Origin: Nocardia sp. NBC_00403
GTDB taxonomy: Bacteria > Actinomycetota > Actinomycetes > Mycobacteriales > Mycobacteriaceae
Length of the DNA stretch: 64,000 nt
Assembly (NCBI RefSeq): GCF_036046055.1
Contig: NZ_CP107939.1
Location: 5,022,001 to 5,086,000 of the forward strand
Reading direction: 5' to 3'
The notes under the pieces are model-generated. The model was not told the DNA's origin. It searched no databases and saw nothing but the letters and a program-made list of their open reading frames with translations. Below are positions 1-9,326 of the stretch, piece by piece (position 1 is the first letter of the stretch; each line of letters opens with the position of its first letter). Position numbers and translations under genes: made by a program.

Positions 1-393
1 GGGCGCGGATTCCAGGACGACGTCGGCAGCGCACCACAGCCACGCCTTGTGCGGGTGCGGCTGCCAATCGCGGTAGGGCGCAGGATGATCGGAGGTCGCA
101 TAGTGGGCGCCGAGCCACCGGACCGAGCCCACCGGCCGGGCACCCGCCTCCTCGCGCAGCTCACGCCGCATGCACTCGTCGATGCTCTCGCCCGCCTCGC
201 GGGTGCCGCCCGGGACGAGCCACACGTCGCGGTCGTCGCGGCACAGCACGATTTCGTTGCCGACGAAACAGACGACATGGATGTTTGTCACGAGACCATC
301 GGGCGGCGGGTCGGTCGAGAACTGGACGTCCAGACCGCCCCACTCCCAGCGAGTGGGGGTGTGCAGCAAGGGATACCGGTCGGCGAGTGTCAC
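1..393 (-). CDS. NUDIX hydrolase, 3' end off the window
   Basis: Partial protein, 131 codons visible and still open at the left edge. The NUDIX box is clear about 60 residues in: G-G-T-R-E-A-G-E, then seven residues, R-E-L-R-E-E-A-G. This matches GX5EX7REUXEEXGU and binds the metal and the diphosphate substrate. The fold hydrolyses nucleoside diphosphates linked to another group; the substrate cannot be told from this part. The GTG at 393 is chosen because no ATG lies upstream in frame. It begins 14 bases after the stop of the preceding gene on the same strand, so the two may be co-transcribed. The start is uncertain because there is no strong ribosome-binding site. Confidence 0.8.
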   Translation of the reverse strand, partial: MTLADRYPLLHTPTRWEWGGLDVQFSTDPPPDGLVTNIHVVCFVGNEIVLCRDDRDVWLVPGGTREAGESIDECMRRELREEAGARPVGSVRWLGAHYATSDHPAPYRDWQPHPHKAWLWCAADVVLESAP

Positions 394-407
394 ACCGACG
401 ACGGTAG

Positions 408-1193
408 CTATTCGGTGCCGGTTCTGCCGATCTGCATATGAATATGGTTGAAATGCGCCTCGCGGCCGTTCTTGGCGGGCAATGGGTGCGACGCCGGGTG
501 GTCTGGGTGCATGATGAAGCTGCTGTCGCCGATCGTGGTGGTGACGCCGGCGGGGTCCGCGCCGTCGGAGGTGTCCTGCCATTCAGTGGCGATGAAGCCG
601 TAGACGCTGCGGAAGAAATCGGCGATGAACATATTGCCATCGGGGTCGTCGCCGAGCGGCTGCGCGTCGACCTCGTCGAGGCGGTAGTGCACGTTGCCGC
701 CGGCGCCGGGCGGCCAGCTACCGCCAGGAGTTGCGGAGGTGGCGACGGTGCCCCAGTGCTTCGTCACGGTGATCGTGCGCATCACACCGCCGACCGGCAT
801 CGTCACCCCGGCGAAGTCGCAGGCCCGGCCTTGACCGTGGCAGTCGGTGCGCGGTGAGCCGTCGGCGTTGAATCCACCGCCGTCGAGGCCGAAATGGACC
901 ATGTCGGTCACGCCGAAGTTATTGGAGAGGAACTGGCAGAATCGCACTATTGCCAGTGCGTTTCGCGGATCGAGCCGGTCCGGTGCATTGGGCGTGTTGT
1001 TATGGTTGCCGTTGCGGATGATAACCCCGGCAACATTGCCCGGCATCAAGTTTCCGGTGCTGGGATCATGGCCCTCGAAACTGACCATGCTCGGCGACGC
1101 CGCGCCCTCGAACAAGATCAAGCCGTCGGTGGCGAGGCTTTCGAGTTCAGCGAAAGCATCATCTTTACTAATTGCGCGTGCCGGATCCGACAT
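408..1193 (-). CDS. Hypothetical protein with M15/extensin-like metal-binding C-terminus
   Basis: 261 residues. The ATG at 1193 has a strong ribosome-binding site (GGAGGA) six bases upstream, so the longer open frame extending to 1958 is not used. The last 15 residues hold HFNHIHMQ, and an upstream segment reads G-R-A-C-D-F-A-G. This spacing (a Cys/Ser-x-Asp segment, then HxH near the end) resembles the zinc site of M15-type D-Ala-D-Ala peptidases and extensin-like C-terminal domains. No signal peptide or membrane segment is seen, so a cell-wall role is not evident. Family assignment is an inference from motifs only. It is divergent from the EACC1 gene and followed by the NUDIX gene. Confidence 0.65.
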   Translation of the reverse strand: MSDPARAISKDDAFAELESLATDGLILFEGAASPSMVSFEGHDPSTGNLMPGNVAGVIIRNGNHNNTPNAPDRLDPRNALAIVRFCQFLSNNFGVTDMVHFGLDGGGFNADGSPRTDCHGQGRACDFAGVTMPVGGVMRTITVTKHWGTVATSATPGGSWPPGAGGNVHYRLDEVDAQPLGDDPDGNMFIADFFRSVYGFIATEWQDTSDGADPAGVTTTIGDSSFIMHPDHPASHPLPAKNGREAHFNHIHMQIGRTGTE

Positions 1194-1521
1194 GACGCTC
1201 CTCCAGGTGCCGATGGAATTGATACGTCGACGCGAGATCGGTGACGCAGGGTAAGAATCCGGCGCAGTCCCGTGGAGGGCACGAGTAGCTGCGTACTCGT
1301 ATTCCGGTCCGCCGCTACCCCGGCGGGCAGGCGGCGCTGGCTGGTCGCGTGGATATCCAGGCGTGCGGTTATGTGATCGGGCAATGATGCGAGCGCGTTG
1401 TTGGCTTGCCGTTCGGCCGTGATCGGCCGACCACATGACAGGCTTTCGGCGGAAGCCTTGTGCAGGCAGGTTCGGTGCGGGAATATGTGTGCCTGAAGAT
1501 ATGGCCGCGGGAGGTGGTCGA
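1194..1521. other. Intergenic region between divergent genes
   Basis: 328 bases with no convincing gene. It separates the M15-like gene (minus) from the EACC1 gene (plus) and should hold both promoters. The only structure noticed is a 7-bp inverted repeat at 1281-1300, listed separately. Confidence 0.5.
1281..1300. promoter_or_regulatory. 7-bp inverted repeat, possible operator
   Basis: ACGAGTA and TACTCGT are perfect complements separated by six bases. The repeat lies in the divergent intergenic region, about 90 bp from the minus-strand start. A regulator site is possible, but no cognate regulator lies next to it. Confidence 0.3.
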
Positions 1522-1941
1522 ATGAACGGAGGCGATGCAGCGCATGTGCTGACGGCAAGAATTGTCATGGCCCTTGCCGCGGATTCCGATACCGACCAGG
1601 TGGACCGTCTGGCACGGCAATTGCGCGCGGAACTGTCCGAACTCGATGTCGATTCGGTGGCACTGGTTCGCGACGGTCTGGTGCCGTATGCGGCGAAGTC
1701 GGCCGACCCTGTCACAATCGGCGCGCTGGTTGTCGCATTGAGTGCATCCGGCGGAGTATTCACCGCGCTGATCGAGACGCTGCGTGACTGGCTCAACCGG
1801 CAGGCCGCGACCCGCAAGATATCGGTGACAATCGACGGTGACACCATCGAACTGGAGCGTGCGACGGCCGACCAGCGTGGTGCACTGATCGAGGCATTCC
1901 TGGTGCGGCACACCGCAGAAGGGCGACGGTCACCGGCCTGA
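1522..1941 (+). CDS. EACC1-type effector-associated protein
   Basis: 139 residues from the ATG at 1522, preceded by GGGAGGTGG. A longer frame from 1435 lacks such a site. The sequence fits the effector-associated constant component EACC1 family: a charged N-terminal helix, a hydrophobic stretch near residues 70-90 (G-A-L-V-V-A-L-S-A-S-G-G), and a C-terminal strand pair with I-D-G-D-T-I-E-L, ending near A-F-L-V-R-H. The published view of EACC1 is an adaptor found beside peptidase or other effectors in actinobacterial conflict systems. Here no intact effector follows; a propeller fragment in the same frame does (1942-2397). Family call is good; function is inferred. Confidence 0.75.
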   Translation: MNGGDAAHVLTARIVMALAADSDTDQVDRLARQLRAELSELDVDSVALVRDGLVPYAAKSADPVTIGALVVALSASGGVFTALIETLRDWLNRQAATRKISVTIDGDTIELERATADQRGALIEAFLVRHTAEGRRSPA

Positions 1942-2397
1942 TCAACGAGGCACATCACCCGGGTCGGTGAGGCGGTAGGCGATTTCTACAAACCGGGTCC
2001 GCTCGACTATGTCGGCCTCGCGATCGACAGCAAGGGCCGGCTGTACACCGGATCGGCGGCAAAGGTGAATGGCCCACCGGCGAGGCTCATGGCCTACAGC
2101 TTCTGCGGCGCGAGGCAGGATTTCGCGGGCCTCCGCAACCCGAGAGCCGTGGCGGTAGACCAATCGGGTGCGATCTATTTCGGCGGCGACGATATCGTCT
2201 ACAAACTGCCGCTCTGGGGCGAGAGCGGGGTGCCGACCCGCCTGCCGTTGAGCGGCCTCGTCGAGGTGAAGGGCCTTGCCGCCACCACGTACGGCGGCGT
2301 CTATATCGCCGACAACGGCGGTCCGAACATACCGGTCGAGTGGTCCATTTCAGCGGCTGACCACACTGGTCAGCGTTCGCGAGTGAGCGCGCGGTAA
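1942..2397 (+). pseudogene. Beta-propeller (NHL-like) remnant, no start
   Basis: Directly after the EACC1 stop the same frame stays open for about 150 codons and reads as propeller blades: G-L-A-I-D-S-K-G-R-L-Y, A-V-A-V-D-Q-S-G-A-I-Y-F-G and G-V-Y-I-A-D-N-G. These are the V-D-x-x-G-x-(I/L)-Y repeats of NHL/SGL proteins. There is no ATG and no ribosome-binding site at the beginning; the first GTG (2065) lies mid-blade. Only about three blades remain of the usual six. The 3' end overlaps the 3' end of the DUF418 gene on the other strand. It is best read as the truncated tail of a larger gene, perhaps an EACC1-linked effector. Confidence 0.6.
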
Positions 2398-3599
2398 CTG
2401 GTATTCCACAGCCACTCCACCGGCCCGCGCTCGAAGCGGCGCAGCCAGAAGTGCGCGAAGGCGACGATGATCAGCGCGACCAGCAGATAGATGCCGACCG
2501 TGAACGGGATGCGCGTATCAGGAGATACCCGGGCGGCGAGGCCGAAACCCCAGCCGTAGCACAGGATCGACGCCACCAGGTTCTGCAGGATGTAGCAGCT
2601 CAGCGCGGTGCGGCCGACGTCGGTGAGGCGGCGGCCGAGGAATCCGACACGCGGGCGGTGCAGAGAGAACTCGGCCACCAGTGCCAGGATGCCGAACGAG
2701 ACGAACGGTGCCGTGCCGTATCGGGTGAACAGCAGCATGTCACCCCCACCGAGTACACCGACGATCAGATCCAGGGGAGCCGCCACCACGAGCCCGGCGA
2801 TCATGAGCCGCTTGCGGATTCGTGCGCCTTCGGGTCGAAAGACTCCGGCCCGGAACAGCCGAGCACCGGCCAGGAACAGCGCGATCGACATGGGGAACAC
2901 GAAGATCGCCTCGAATCGGAACATGCCCGCGTTCTCCAGCCGGAACAGCACCAGATCCCAGAACGACCCGTCGGCATAAGGATTCGGGTCGAGCGCCTGT
3001 CTCGGCCCCGAGTCCTGACGGGAATCGAATGCCATGCCGACCGCGATCGACGTCAACATCGTGAGGTGGATGCCCGCCGCGACGATCAGCCAACGACGTT
3101 GCGCGCGTGTGCTTGCCGCGAGGATGAAGGCGACGACCAGTCCGGTGAGCGCGTACCCCATCAGCACGTCGAACTCGGCGATGAATAAGAAATTCAGCAG
3201 TCCGTCGAGGAAGAGTAGCCCGGCCCGCCACGGATAGCTGCCCGGCCAGCGGCGGCCTGCTCGCGCGGCCGAACCCTGCTGGATGGCGAGTCCGATGCCG
3301 AACATGATGGTGAGCAGCCCGAGGAACTTACCCTGCGCCACCTGCTGCATGACCCGCTCGACCCACATCCAGCCGGTCGCGTCGGTGTGCAGCTCGTCGA
3401 GGTAGCCGACGAGGCCCTCGACATCGGTGAGAATCCAGATGTTCGTGCCGAGCGTGCCGAGGATGGCGATGCCGCGCAGCACATCCAGCGCGACGACTCG
3501 CGAGGGCGCGGCGGGAGTCGGTGCTGCCATGTTCGGCTCGTCCGCTTTGCGGTATTGCCCCGCGGTATCCGAGCGGGAATCGGCGATCGATTCGGTCAT
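2370..3599 (-). CDS. DUF418 (YeiB-family) integral membrane protein
   Basis: 409 residues from the ATG at 3599. After a polar N-terminus comes the family signature L-D-V-L-R-G-I-A-I-L-G with N-I-W a few residues on. About ten hydrophobic segments follow, and the C-terminal DUF418 region holds G-R-T-A-L-S-C-Y-I-L-Q-N. The family is predicted to be an inner-membrane transporter or acyltransferase-like protein; no substrate is known. A second in-frame ATG about 24 residues downstream (M-A-A-P-T-P) could also be used. Its 3' end overlaps the propeller remnant on the opposite strand. Confidence 0.88.
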   Translation of the reverse strand: MTESIADSRSDTAGQYRKADEPNMAAPTPAAPSRVVALDVLRGIAILGTLGTNIWILTDVEGLVGYLDELHTDATGWMWVERVMQQVAQGKFLGLLTIMFGIGLAIQQGSAARAGRRWPGSYPWRAGLLFLDGLLNFLFIAEFDVLMGYALTGLVVAFILAASTRAQRRWLIVAAGIHLTMLTSIAVGMAFDSRQDSGPRQALDPNPYADGSFWDLVLFRLENAGMFRFEAIFVFPMSIALFLAGARLFRAGVFRPEGARIRKRLMIAGLVVAAPLDLIVGVLGGGDMLLFTRYGTAPFVSFGILALVAEFSLHRPRVGFLGRRLTDVGRTALSCYILQNLVASILCYGWGFGLAARVSPDTRIPFTVGIYLLVALIIVAFAHFWLRRFERGPVEWLWNTSYRALTRER

Positions 3600-3815
3600 G
3601 GTCCGAATATCCCGTTCACCAGGTCCCGGATGGGTCCTCCGTAAGTACCACCCACGGTATGAGATCGAGGTCCGCAGGATGGCCGATGCCCTCGATCGAG
3701 CGCAGATGCCGACGACGGACTTTCGCCGTCCCGGGGACACAGGGGCCGCAGCCACATTCGTCCAAGTGCGGAGACTGTCGACGGCCTTCGGCGACTGCAC
3801 ACTAGGCTCGTCGCT

Positions 3816-5315
3816 ATGCAGCGCATCATCGGCATCGAGGTCGAATACGGCATCTCCACTCCCACCGAGCCGTCCGCCAACCCGATCCTCACCTCCACCC
3901 AGGCGGTTCTCGCCTATGCGGCGGCGGAGGGTGTGCCGCGCGCGAAGCGAACTCGATGGGATTACGAGGTGGAGTCGCCGCTACGCGATGCGCGCGGCTT
4001 CGACCTGAGTCGGATGAACGGGCCTGCGCCGGTGATCGACGCCGACGAGGTAGGTGCGGCGAACATGATCCTCACCAACGGCGCCCGACTGTATGTCGAC
4101 CATGCCCACCCCGAATACTCCGCACCCGAGGTCGTCGACCCGATGGACGCGGTGATCTGGGACAAGGCAGGTGAACGTGTGATGGAGGCCGCGGCGCGGC
4201 ATGCGTCGAGCGTGCCGGGCGCACCGCGGCTGCAGTTGTACAAGAACAATGTCGACGGCAAGGGGGCCTCCTACGGCACCCACGAGAACTATCTGATGAG
4301 CCGCGAAACCCCGTTCAATCAGATCATCGTCGGCCTGACCCCGTTCTTCGTGTCGCGTCAGGTGATCACGGGTTCCGGTCGGGTCGGTATCGGCCAGTCC
4401 GGTGACCACGCCGGGTTCCAGCTGTCCCAGCGTGCCGACTACATCGAGGTCGAGGTCGGCCTGGAGACCACGCTCAAGCGCGGCATCATCAACACCCGCG
4501 ACGAGCCGCACGCCGACGCCGACAAGTACCGCAGACTGCACGTCATCATCGGTGACGCCAATCTGGCCGAAATGTCCACCTACCTCAAGGTCGGCACCAC
4601 CGCGCTGGTGCTGGACCTGATCGAGGCGGGCGAGGACCTGTCGGATCTGCAGCTGGCCCGCCCCGTCACCGCGGTGCACCAGATCTCGCACGACCCCACC
4701 CTGCGCGCCACGGTGGCGCTCACCGACGGCCGCGAGCTCACCGGCCTGGCCTTGCAGCGCATCTACCTGGATCGGGTGGAGAAGTACGTGGCACGCAGCG
4801 CCAACGACGATCCCCGGGTTCGCGACATCATCGAGAACTGGGCGATGGTGCTCGACCTGCTCGAACGTGATCCGATGGAATGCGCCGATCTGCTCGACTG
4901 GCCCGCCAAGCTGCGTCTGCTCGAGGGGATGCGCAAGCGTGAGGGCCTGAGCTGGGCCGCACCCAAACTGCACCTGATGGACCTGCAGTACTCCGACGTG
5001 CGGCTGGACAAGGGGCTCTACAACCGCCTCGTGGCACGCGGATCGATGAAACGTCTCGTCACAGAGCAGCAGATTCTCGATGCGATGACCAAGCCGCCCA
5101 CCGACACTCGCGCCTACTTCCGCGGTGAGTGCCTGCGCCGCTTCGGCGCCGATATCGCTGCCGCGAGCTGGGATTCGGTGATCTTCGATCTCGGCGGGGA
5201 TTCGCTGGTGCGCATCCCGACGCTCGAGCCACGCCGCGGGACAAAGGCGCACGTCGGCAAGCTGCTCGACGGCGTCAACACCGCCGCCGAGCTTGTCGAA
5301 CAGTTGACCACCTGA
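3816..5315 (+). CDS. dop: Depupylase/deamidase Dop
   Basis: 499 residues, the usual length of Dop. Dop deamidates the C-terminal Gln of Pup to Glu and also removes Pup from targets. The glutamine-synthetase-like fold is shown by G-I-E-V-E-Y-G at residues 6-12, with Mg/ATP-binding glutamates. Asp95 in L-Y-V-D-H-A-H matches the position of the catalytic aspartate of the mycobacterial enzyme. N-T-R-D-E-P-H-A-D and the extra segment around residues 40-75 (the Dop loop, absent from PafA) separate it from the ligase. No clear ribosome-binding site precedes the ATG. It heads the block with pup 161 bases downstream. Confidence 0.97.
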   Translation: MQRIIGIEVEYGISTPTEPSANPILTSTQAVLAYAAAEGVPRAKRTRWDYEVESPLRDARGFDLSRMNGPAPVIDADEVGAANMILTNGARLYVDHAHPEYSAPEVVDPMDAVIWDKAGERVMEAAARHASSVPGAPRLQLYKNNVDGKGASYGTHENYLMSRETPFNQIIVGLTPFFVSRQVITGSGRVGIGQSGDHAGFQLSQRADYIEVEVGLETTLKRGIINTRDEPHADADKYRRLHVIIGDANLAEMSTYLKVGTTALVLDLIEAGEDLSDLQLARPVTAVHQISHDPTLRATVALTDGRELTGLALQRIYLDRVEKYVARSANDDPRVRDIIENWAMVLDLLERDPMECADLLDWPAKLRLLEGMRKREGLSWAAPKLHLMDLQYSDVRLDKGLYNRLVARGSMKRLVTEQQILDAMTKPPTDTRAYFRGECLRRFGADIAAASWDSVIFDLGGDSLVRIPTLEPRRGTKAHVGKLLDGVNTAAELVEQLTT

Positions 5316-5410
5316 GTGAGATCCGGTGTCGACTCGGCCGCACATCGGCTCGGAATACGACACCGTGTCGGTGTCGCTGGGTAGTGTTGAAGGACGAGCA
5401 CGGACATTGC

Positions 5411-5452
5411 TCATGATCAGGGCCGTGCTCGGACCATGAGCCCTGGTCATGA
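5411..5452. promoter_or_regulatory. 13-bp inverted repeat upstream of pup
   Basis: TCATGATCAGGGC (5411-5423) and GCCCTGGTCATGA (5440-5452) pair across a 16-base spacer. The single mismatch is a T-G wobble, so RNA would pair fully. It ends 24 bases before the pup ATG. It may be a transcript hairpin that shapes pup/prcBA expression, a weak terminator for dop, or a protein-binding site; no run of T follows. Confidence 0.45.
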
Positions 5453-5476
5453 TGAGGACAGAGGAGGTCGGCTGCC

Positions 5477-5671
5477 ATGGCACAAGAGCAGACCAAGCGC
5501 GCCGGGGGCGGCGACGAGGATGAGGGCCCGGAGGGCGTAGACGCCGCCGGACAGGAGCGCCGCGAGAAGCTGGCGGAGGAGACCGACGACCTGCTCGACG
5601 AGATCGATGATGTGCTCGAGGAGAACGCGGAAGACTTCGTTCGTGCGTACGTGCAGAAGGGTGGCCAGTGA
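5477..5671 (+). CDS. pup: Prokaryotic ubiquitin-like protein Pup
   Basis: 64 residues, acidic and predicted to be disordered with a central helix. It ends in Gly-Gly-Gln, the form that Dop must deamidate before PafA can ligate it to lysines. The Leu-Leu-Asp-Glu-Ile-Asp-Asp stretch is the helix that docks on the Mpa/ARC ATPase coiled coil. AGAGGAGG precedes the ATG. The stop overlaps the prcB GTG by four bases, so translation is coupled to the proteasome genes. Confidence 0.98.
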   Translation: MAQEQTKRAGGGDEDEGPEGVDAAGQERREKLAEETDDLLDEIDDVLEENAEDFVRAYVQKGGQ

Positions 5672-6534
5672 CAGCAGGTGACCCGCTGCGTCTCCACCCG
5701 GGACACGCTCTCTCGTCATTCACCGAACATCTCCGCATGCATGCACCGGAACTGTTGCCCGGCAACAGATTCGCCGCGATAGAGGGTGCCACCGGAAGCT
5801 CCGGTGGCACCGCCGCGAAGGACCTGGCTCCGCACGGGACCACCATCGTCGCGGTCTCCTATCGCGGTGGCGTGCTGATCGCCGGTGACCGGCGGGCCAC
5901 CATGGGAAACCTGTTGGCCAGCAGGGACATGGAGAAGGTGTACATCACCGACACCTACTCGGCGGCAGGCATCGCGGGCACCGCGGGCATGGCCATCGAG
6001 ATGGTGCGGCTTTTCGCGGTGGAGCTCGAGTACTACGAGAAGATCGAAGGCGTCTCGCTGACCTTCGACGGTAAGGCGAACAAGCTCTCGAAGATGGTGC
6101 GGGACAACCTGCCCGCGGCACTTCAAGGTCTTGCGGTGGTCCCGGTACTCGTCGGCTACGACGAGTACGCCACCGATCCGGACAAAGCGGGCCGCATCGT
6201 TTCCTACGACGTGGTCGGCGGCCGCAGCGAGGAACGTTTCGGCTACACCGCTGTCGGTTCCGGTTCGAATTTCGCCAAGTCGTCGCTGAAGAAGCTGTAC
6301 GCCAAGGGAATCGACGAGGACCGCGCACTGCGCATCGCCGTCGAGTCGCTCTTCGATGCGGCCGACGACGACACCGCCACCGGCGGTCCCGACATCGTGC
6401 GCGGCATCTATCCGACGGCGATCGTTGTCAACGAGGAGGGTGCCGATCTGGTGCCGGAGGAGCGTTTGGCGGAGATCGCGCGCGGGATCGTCGCCGACCG
6501 CGAGGCCGCGGAAGAAGGGAGTGCGCAAGCATGA
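5668..6534 (+). CDS. prcB: 20S proteasome beta subunit
   Basis: 288 residues. A propeptide of 57 residues ends in H-G, and the mature chain begins T-T-I-V-A, so Thr58 is the N-terminal nucleophile after self-cleavage. The conserved core follows: G-D-R-R-A-T-M-G and A-G-T-A-G-M, with later Y-A-K-G and A-D-D-D-T-A segments. Four stacked heptameric rings with PrcA form the degradation chamber for pupylated proteins. The start is a GTG in the overlap GTGA with pup; the stop overlaps the prcA ATG in ATGA. Confidence 0.97.
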   Translation: MTAGDPLRLHPGHALSSFTEHLRMHAPELLPGNRFAAIEGATGSSGGTAAKDLAPHGTTIVAVSYRGGVLIAGDRRATMGNLLASRDMEKVYITDTYSAAGIAGTAGMAIEMVRLFAVELEYYEKIEGVSLTFDGKANKLSKMVRDNLPAALQGLAVVPVLVGYDEYATDPDKAGRIVSYDVVGGRSEERFGYTAVGSGSNFAKSSLKKLYAKGIDEDRALRIAVESLFDAADDDTATGGPDIVRGIYPTAIVVNEEGADLVPEERLAEIARGIVADREAAEEGSAQA

Positions 6535-7316
6535 CACTGCCGTATTACGCGTCGGCCGAACAGATCATGCGCGACAAGACCGAACTTGCGCGCAAGGGCA
6601 TCGGTCGTGGTCGCAGTGTCATCGTGTTGGTGTACGACAAGGGTGTGCTGTTCGTCGCCGAGAACCCGTCGGCGACGCTGCACAAGGTGAGCGAGCTGTA
6701 CGACCGCGTCGGGTTCGCCGCGGTGGGCAAGTACAACGAGTTCGAGGCGCTGCGCCGCGGTGGCATCCTGCAGGCCGACCTGAAGGGTTACCAGTACGAC
6801 CGGCGCGATGTCACCGGTCGCGGCCTCGCCAACGCCTACGCACAGACCCTCGGCACGATCTTCACCGATCAGCTCAAGCCATATGAGGTGGAGATCTGTG
6901 TGGCCGAGGTGGGGTATCCGGAGCAGACGCCGACCTCGGTGCTCTACCGGATCACCTTCGACGGTTCGATCGTGGACGAGCGCGAATACGTGGTGATGGG
7001 CGGCACGACCGAGCCGATCCTCACCGCATTGAAGGCGTCCTACCAGCCCGGTCTCGACCTGTCCTCGGCCGTCGGCGTGGCCGTCAAGGCGCTGACCGCG
7101 GGGGTTCCCGAGGGTGCGGACAAGGAGAAGCGTGTACTCGGGGTGAGCTCGCTCGAGGTCGCCACACTGGAGCAGGCCCGGCCGCGGCGGGCGTTTCGCC
7201 GGGTTTCGGACACCGCCCTGGAAGGGCTGCTGGCCGGCAGTAAATCGGGCAGCAAGAGCAAGGCCGCCGCAGCGACCGCCGCGGCGGAAGCGGAGGACGC
7301 TCCGAAGTCGGAGTGA
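6531..7316 (+). CDS. prcA: 20S proteasome alpha subunit
   Basis: 261 residues. The N-terminus [13 protein letters not shown] is the gating segment. The alpha-type helix [12 protein letters not shown] follows, and the core includes [13 protein letters not shown]. There is no catalytic threonine. The last 40 residues are a low-complexity Ala/Lys/Ser tail, common in nocardiae and likely to stay flexible near the pore that receives the ATPase. It is translationally coupled to prcB (ATGA). Confidence 0.97.
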   Translation: MTLPYYASAEQIMRDKTELARKGIGRGRSVIVLVYDKGVLFVAENPSATLHKVSELYDRVGFAAVGKYNEFEALRRGGILQADLKGYQYDRRDVTGRGLANAYAQTLGTIFTDQLKPYEVEICVAEVGYPEQTPTSVLYRITFDGSIVDEREYVVMGGTTEPILTALKASYQPGLDLSSAVGVAVKALTAGVPEGADKEKRVLGVSSLEVATLEQARPRRAFRRVSDTALEGLLAGSKSGSKSKAAAATAAAEAEDAPKSE

Positions 7317-7341
7317 TCGTCGCCTGATCCGGTCGTCGAGG

Positions 7342-7374
7342 CCCCCGGTGTTCCGTCCCGCGGAGCGCCGGGGG
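7342..7374 (+). terminator. Hairpin after prcA
   Basis: CCCCCGGTG (7342-7350) pairs with CGCCGGGGG (7366-7374) across 15 bases, with one T-G wobble, and is followed by TTTCGTT. It lies 26 bases after the prcA stop and fits an intrinsic terminator for the pup-prcBA operon. Confidence 0.7.
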
Positions 7375-7487
7375 TTTCGTTCGTCGCCGGTACTTTTCCG
7401 TCGAATGTTGCGCCGACGTGCAAAATCGTTGTGAAGACGTATGCATCCGGGTTGTCCGCACTCCCACGCGGGTACATGACATGGCTG

Positions 7488-7493
7488 TAATGT
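7488..7493 (+). promoter_or_regulatory. -10-like element before leaderless pafA
   Basis: TAATGT ends seven bases before the GTG of pafA, the spacing expected if transcription starts at the start codon itself. No ribosome-binding site is visible in front of that GTG, which supports a leaderless message. No clear -35 box was found. Confidence 0.35.
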
Positions 7494-7500
7494 CGATAGT

Positions 7501-8859
7501 GTGCAGCGACGAATCATGGGGATCGAGACCGAATTCGGTGTGACGTGCACCTTCCACGGACACCGCCGGCTCAGCCCTGACGAGGTAGCCCGGTATTTGT
7601 TCCGCCGGGTAGTTTCCTGGGGCCGTAGCTCGAACGTGTTCCTCCGCAACGGTGCTCGGCTCTACCTCGATGTCGGGTCGCATCCGGAGTACGCCACGGC
7701 CGAGTGCGACAACTTGGCTCAGCTGGTCACCCATGACAGGGCGGGCGAGCGGGTGCTGGAGGAGCTGTTGATCGACGCCGAGCAGCGCCTCGCGGAGGAG
7801 GGCATCGGCGGTGATATCTACCTGTTCAAGAACAACACCGATTCGGCGGGCAACTCCTACGGTTGTCACGAGAACTTCCTCGTGGTCCGGGCCGGTGAAT
7901 TCTCCAGGATCTCCGATGTGCTGCTGCCGTTCCTGGTCACCCGTCAGCTGATCTGCGGGGCGGGCAAGATCCTGCAGACGCCGAAGGCGGCCACGTTCTG
8001 CCTGTCGCAGCGTGCCGAGCACATCTGGGAGGGTGTGTCCTCAGCGACCACACGGTCGCGGCCGATCATCAACACCCGCGACGAGCCGCACGCGGACGCG
8101 GAGAAATACCGCCGTCTGCACGTGATCGTCGGTGACTCGAACATGTCCGAGACCACCACCATGCTCAAGGTCGGCACGGCCTCGCTGGTGCTGGAAATGA
8201 TCGAGGCGGGGGTCTCGTTCCGCGACTTCGCGCTGGACAACCCGATCCGCGCCATCCGTGAGGTCAGCCACGACCTGACCGGCAAGCGTCCGGTGCGGCT
8301 GGCGGGCGGCCGGCAGGCCAGCGCCCTGGATATCCAGCGCGAGTACTACGCACGCGCCGTCGAGCACCTGCGCAACCGCGACCGCGATCCCCACGTCGAC
8401 CAGGTCGTCGACCTGTGGGGGCGGACCCTGGACGCGGTCGAGGCACAGGACTTCGCGAAGGTCGACACCGAGGTCGACTGGGTGATCAAGCGCAAGCTGT
8501 TCCAGCGCTATCAGGACCGCTACGGCATGGAGCTGTCGGATCCGAAGATCGCCCAGCTGGATCTGGCTTATCACGACATCAAGCGCGGCCGCGGTGTCTT
8601 CGACCTGCTGCAGCGCAAGGGCCTGGCCAAGCGGGTCACCGAGGACGAGGCCGTGGACGCCGCGGTCGACACTCCGCCGCAGACAACCCGGGCCAAGCTG
8701 CGCGGCGACTTCATCACCGCCGCGCAGGAGGCGGGTCGCGACTTCACCGTCGACTGGGTGCACTTGAAGCTGAACGACCAGGCGCAGCGCACCGTGCTGT
8801 GCAAGGATCCGTTCCGCTCGGTCGACGAGCGTGTCGACCGGCTCATCGCCTCGATGTAG
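7501..8859 (+). CDS. pafA: Pup-protein ligase PafA
   Basis: 452 residues, the same length as the M. tuberculosis enzyme. PafA uses ATP to phosphorylate the Pup C-terminal Glu and joins it to a substrate lysine. G-I-E-T-E-F-G (residues 7-13) supplies metal-binding glutamates; Asp57 in L-Y-L-D-V-G is the expected catalytic base. N-T-R-D-E-P-H-A-D is shared with Dop, but the Dop loop is missing. The start is GTG with no ribosome-binding site. It is separated from prcA by a terminator, so it has its own promoter. Confidence 0.97.
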   Translation: MQRRIMGIETEFGVTCTFHGHRRLSPDEVARYLFRRVVSWGRSSNVFLRNGARLYLDVGSHPEYATAECDNLAQLVTHDRAGERVLEELLIDAEQRLAEEGIGGDIYLFKNNTDSAGNSYGCHENFLVVRAGEFSRISDVLLPFLVTRQLICGAGKILQTPKAATFCLSQRAEHIWEGVSSATTRSRPIINTRDEPHADAEKYRRLHVIVGDSNMSETTTMLKVGTASLVLEMIEAGVSFRDFALDNPIRAIREVSHDLTGKRPVRLAGGRQASALDIQREYYARAVEHLRNRDRDPHVDQVVDLWGRTLDAVEAQDFAKVDTEVDWVIKRKLFQRYQDRYGMELSDPKIAQLDLAYHDIKRGRGVFDLLQRKGLAKRVTEDEAVDAAVDTPPQTTRAKLRGDFITAAQEAGRDFTVDWVHLKLNDQAQRTVLCKDPFRSVDERVDRLIASM

Positions 8860-8872
8860 CGAGCAGCTCGAC

Positions 8873-8905
8873 AGCGGGCCCGGGTTCTCGGCACCCAGGC
8901 CCGCT
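8873..8905. terminator. Bidirectional hairpin between pafA and the MTH1187-type gene
   Basis: AGCGGGCC (8873-8880) and GGCCCGCT (8898-8905) are exact complements across a 17-base loop. The hairpin lies between convergent genes. No T run follows, so termination strength is uncertain. Confidence 0.55.
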
Positions 8906-8949
8906 TGCTGGTCTACGAAAACTCTCGTGGCCGAAGCGAACAGTGGTGG

Positions 8950-9246
8950 CTAGGACTCGGTCAGATACCGCTCGACCTTCTCGACTTTCGTGATCATCGC
9001 GTCGGTGACGCCGGGCCGGATGTCGGCCTTGAGCACCAGGCTGCACCGCGGCGCGACCGCGAGGATGGCGTCGGTGGCCTGCTTTACGACACGCATCACC
9101 TCGTCCCATTCGCCCTCGATCGTAGTGAACATGGCGTCGGTGCGGTTCGGCAGTCCGCTGGCCCGAACCACCCGGACCGCCTCGGCCACGGCTCGGCCGA
9201 CGTCGACGCCGGTGCCGAGCGGAGTCACGGAGAAAGCGACGATCAT
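8950..9246 (-). CDS. MTH1187/YkoF-like thiamine-binding protein
   Basis: 98 residues with the DUF77 (MTH1187) pattern: a starting strand [11 protein letters not shown], then [19 protein letters not shown] and [12 protein letters not shown]. Family members form ferredoxin-like tetramers that bind thiamine or a related molecule. It lies on the opposite strand between pafA and pafB and is not part of the pupylation pathway as far as is known. ATG at 9246. Confidence 0.88.
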   Translation of the reverse strand: MIVAFSVTPLGTGVDVGRAVAEAVRVVRASGLPNRTDAMFTTIEGEWDEVMRVVKQATDAILAVAPRCSLVLKADIRPGVTDAMITKVEKVERYLTES

Positions 9247-9326
9247 CCGGTAAGTGTGACACGTCCGTAGCGCGCGAATAGTGCGCCGCCGCTCCGTTGC
9301 GCCGCCCGGCCCATTACCCTGTTCGG

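Noticed and set aside
1194..1958. Upstream extension of the M15-like gene to 516 residues
   Set aside because: The extension is Arg/Ser-rich, runs antisense to the EACC1 gene, and the ATG at 1193 has a strong ribosome-binding site.
3981..5846. 621-codon open frame on the minus strand
   Set aside because: It is antisense to dop and pup, which are certain. Long antisense frames are common at this GC content, and the translation has no family features.
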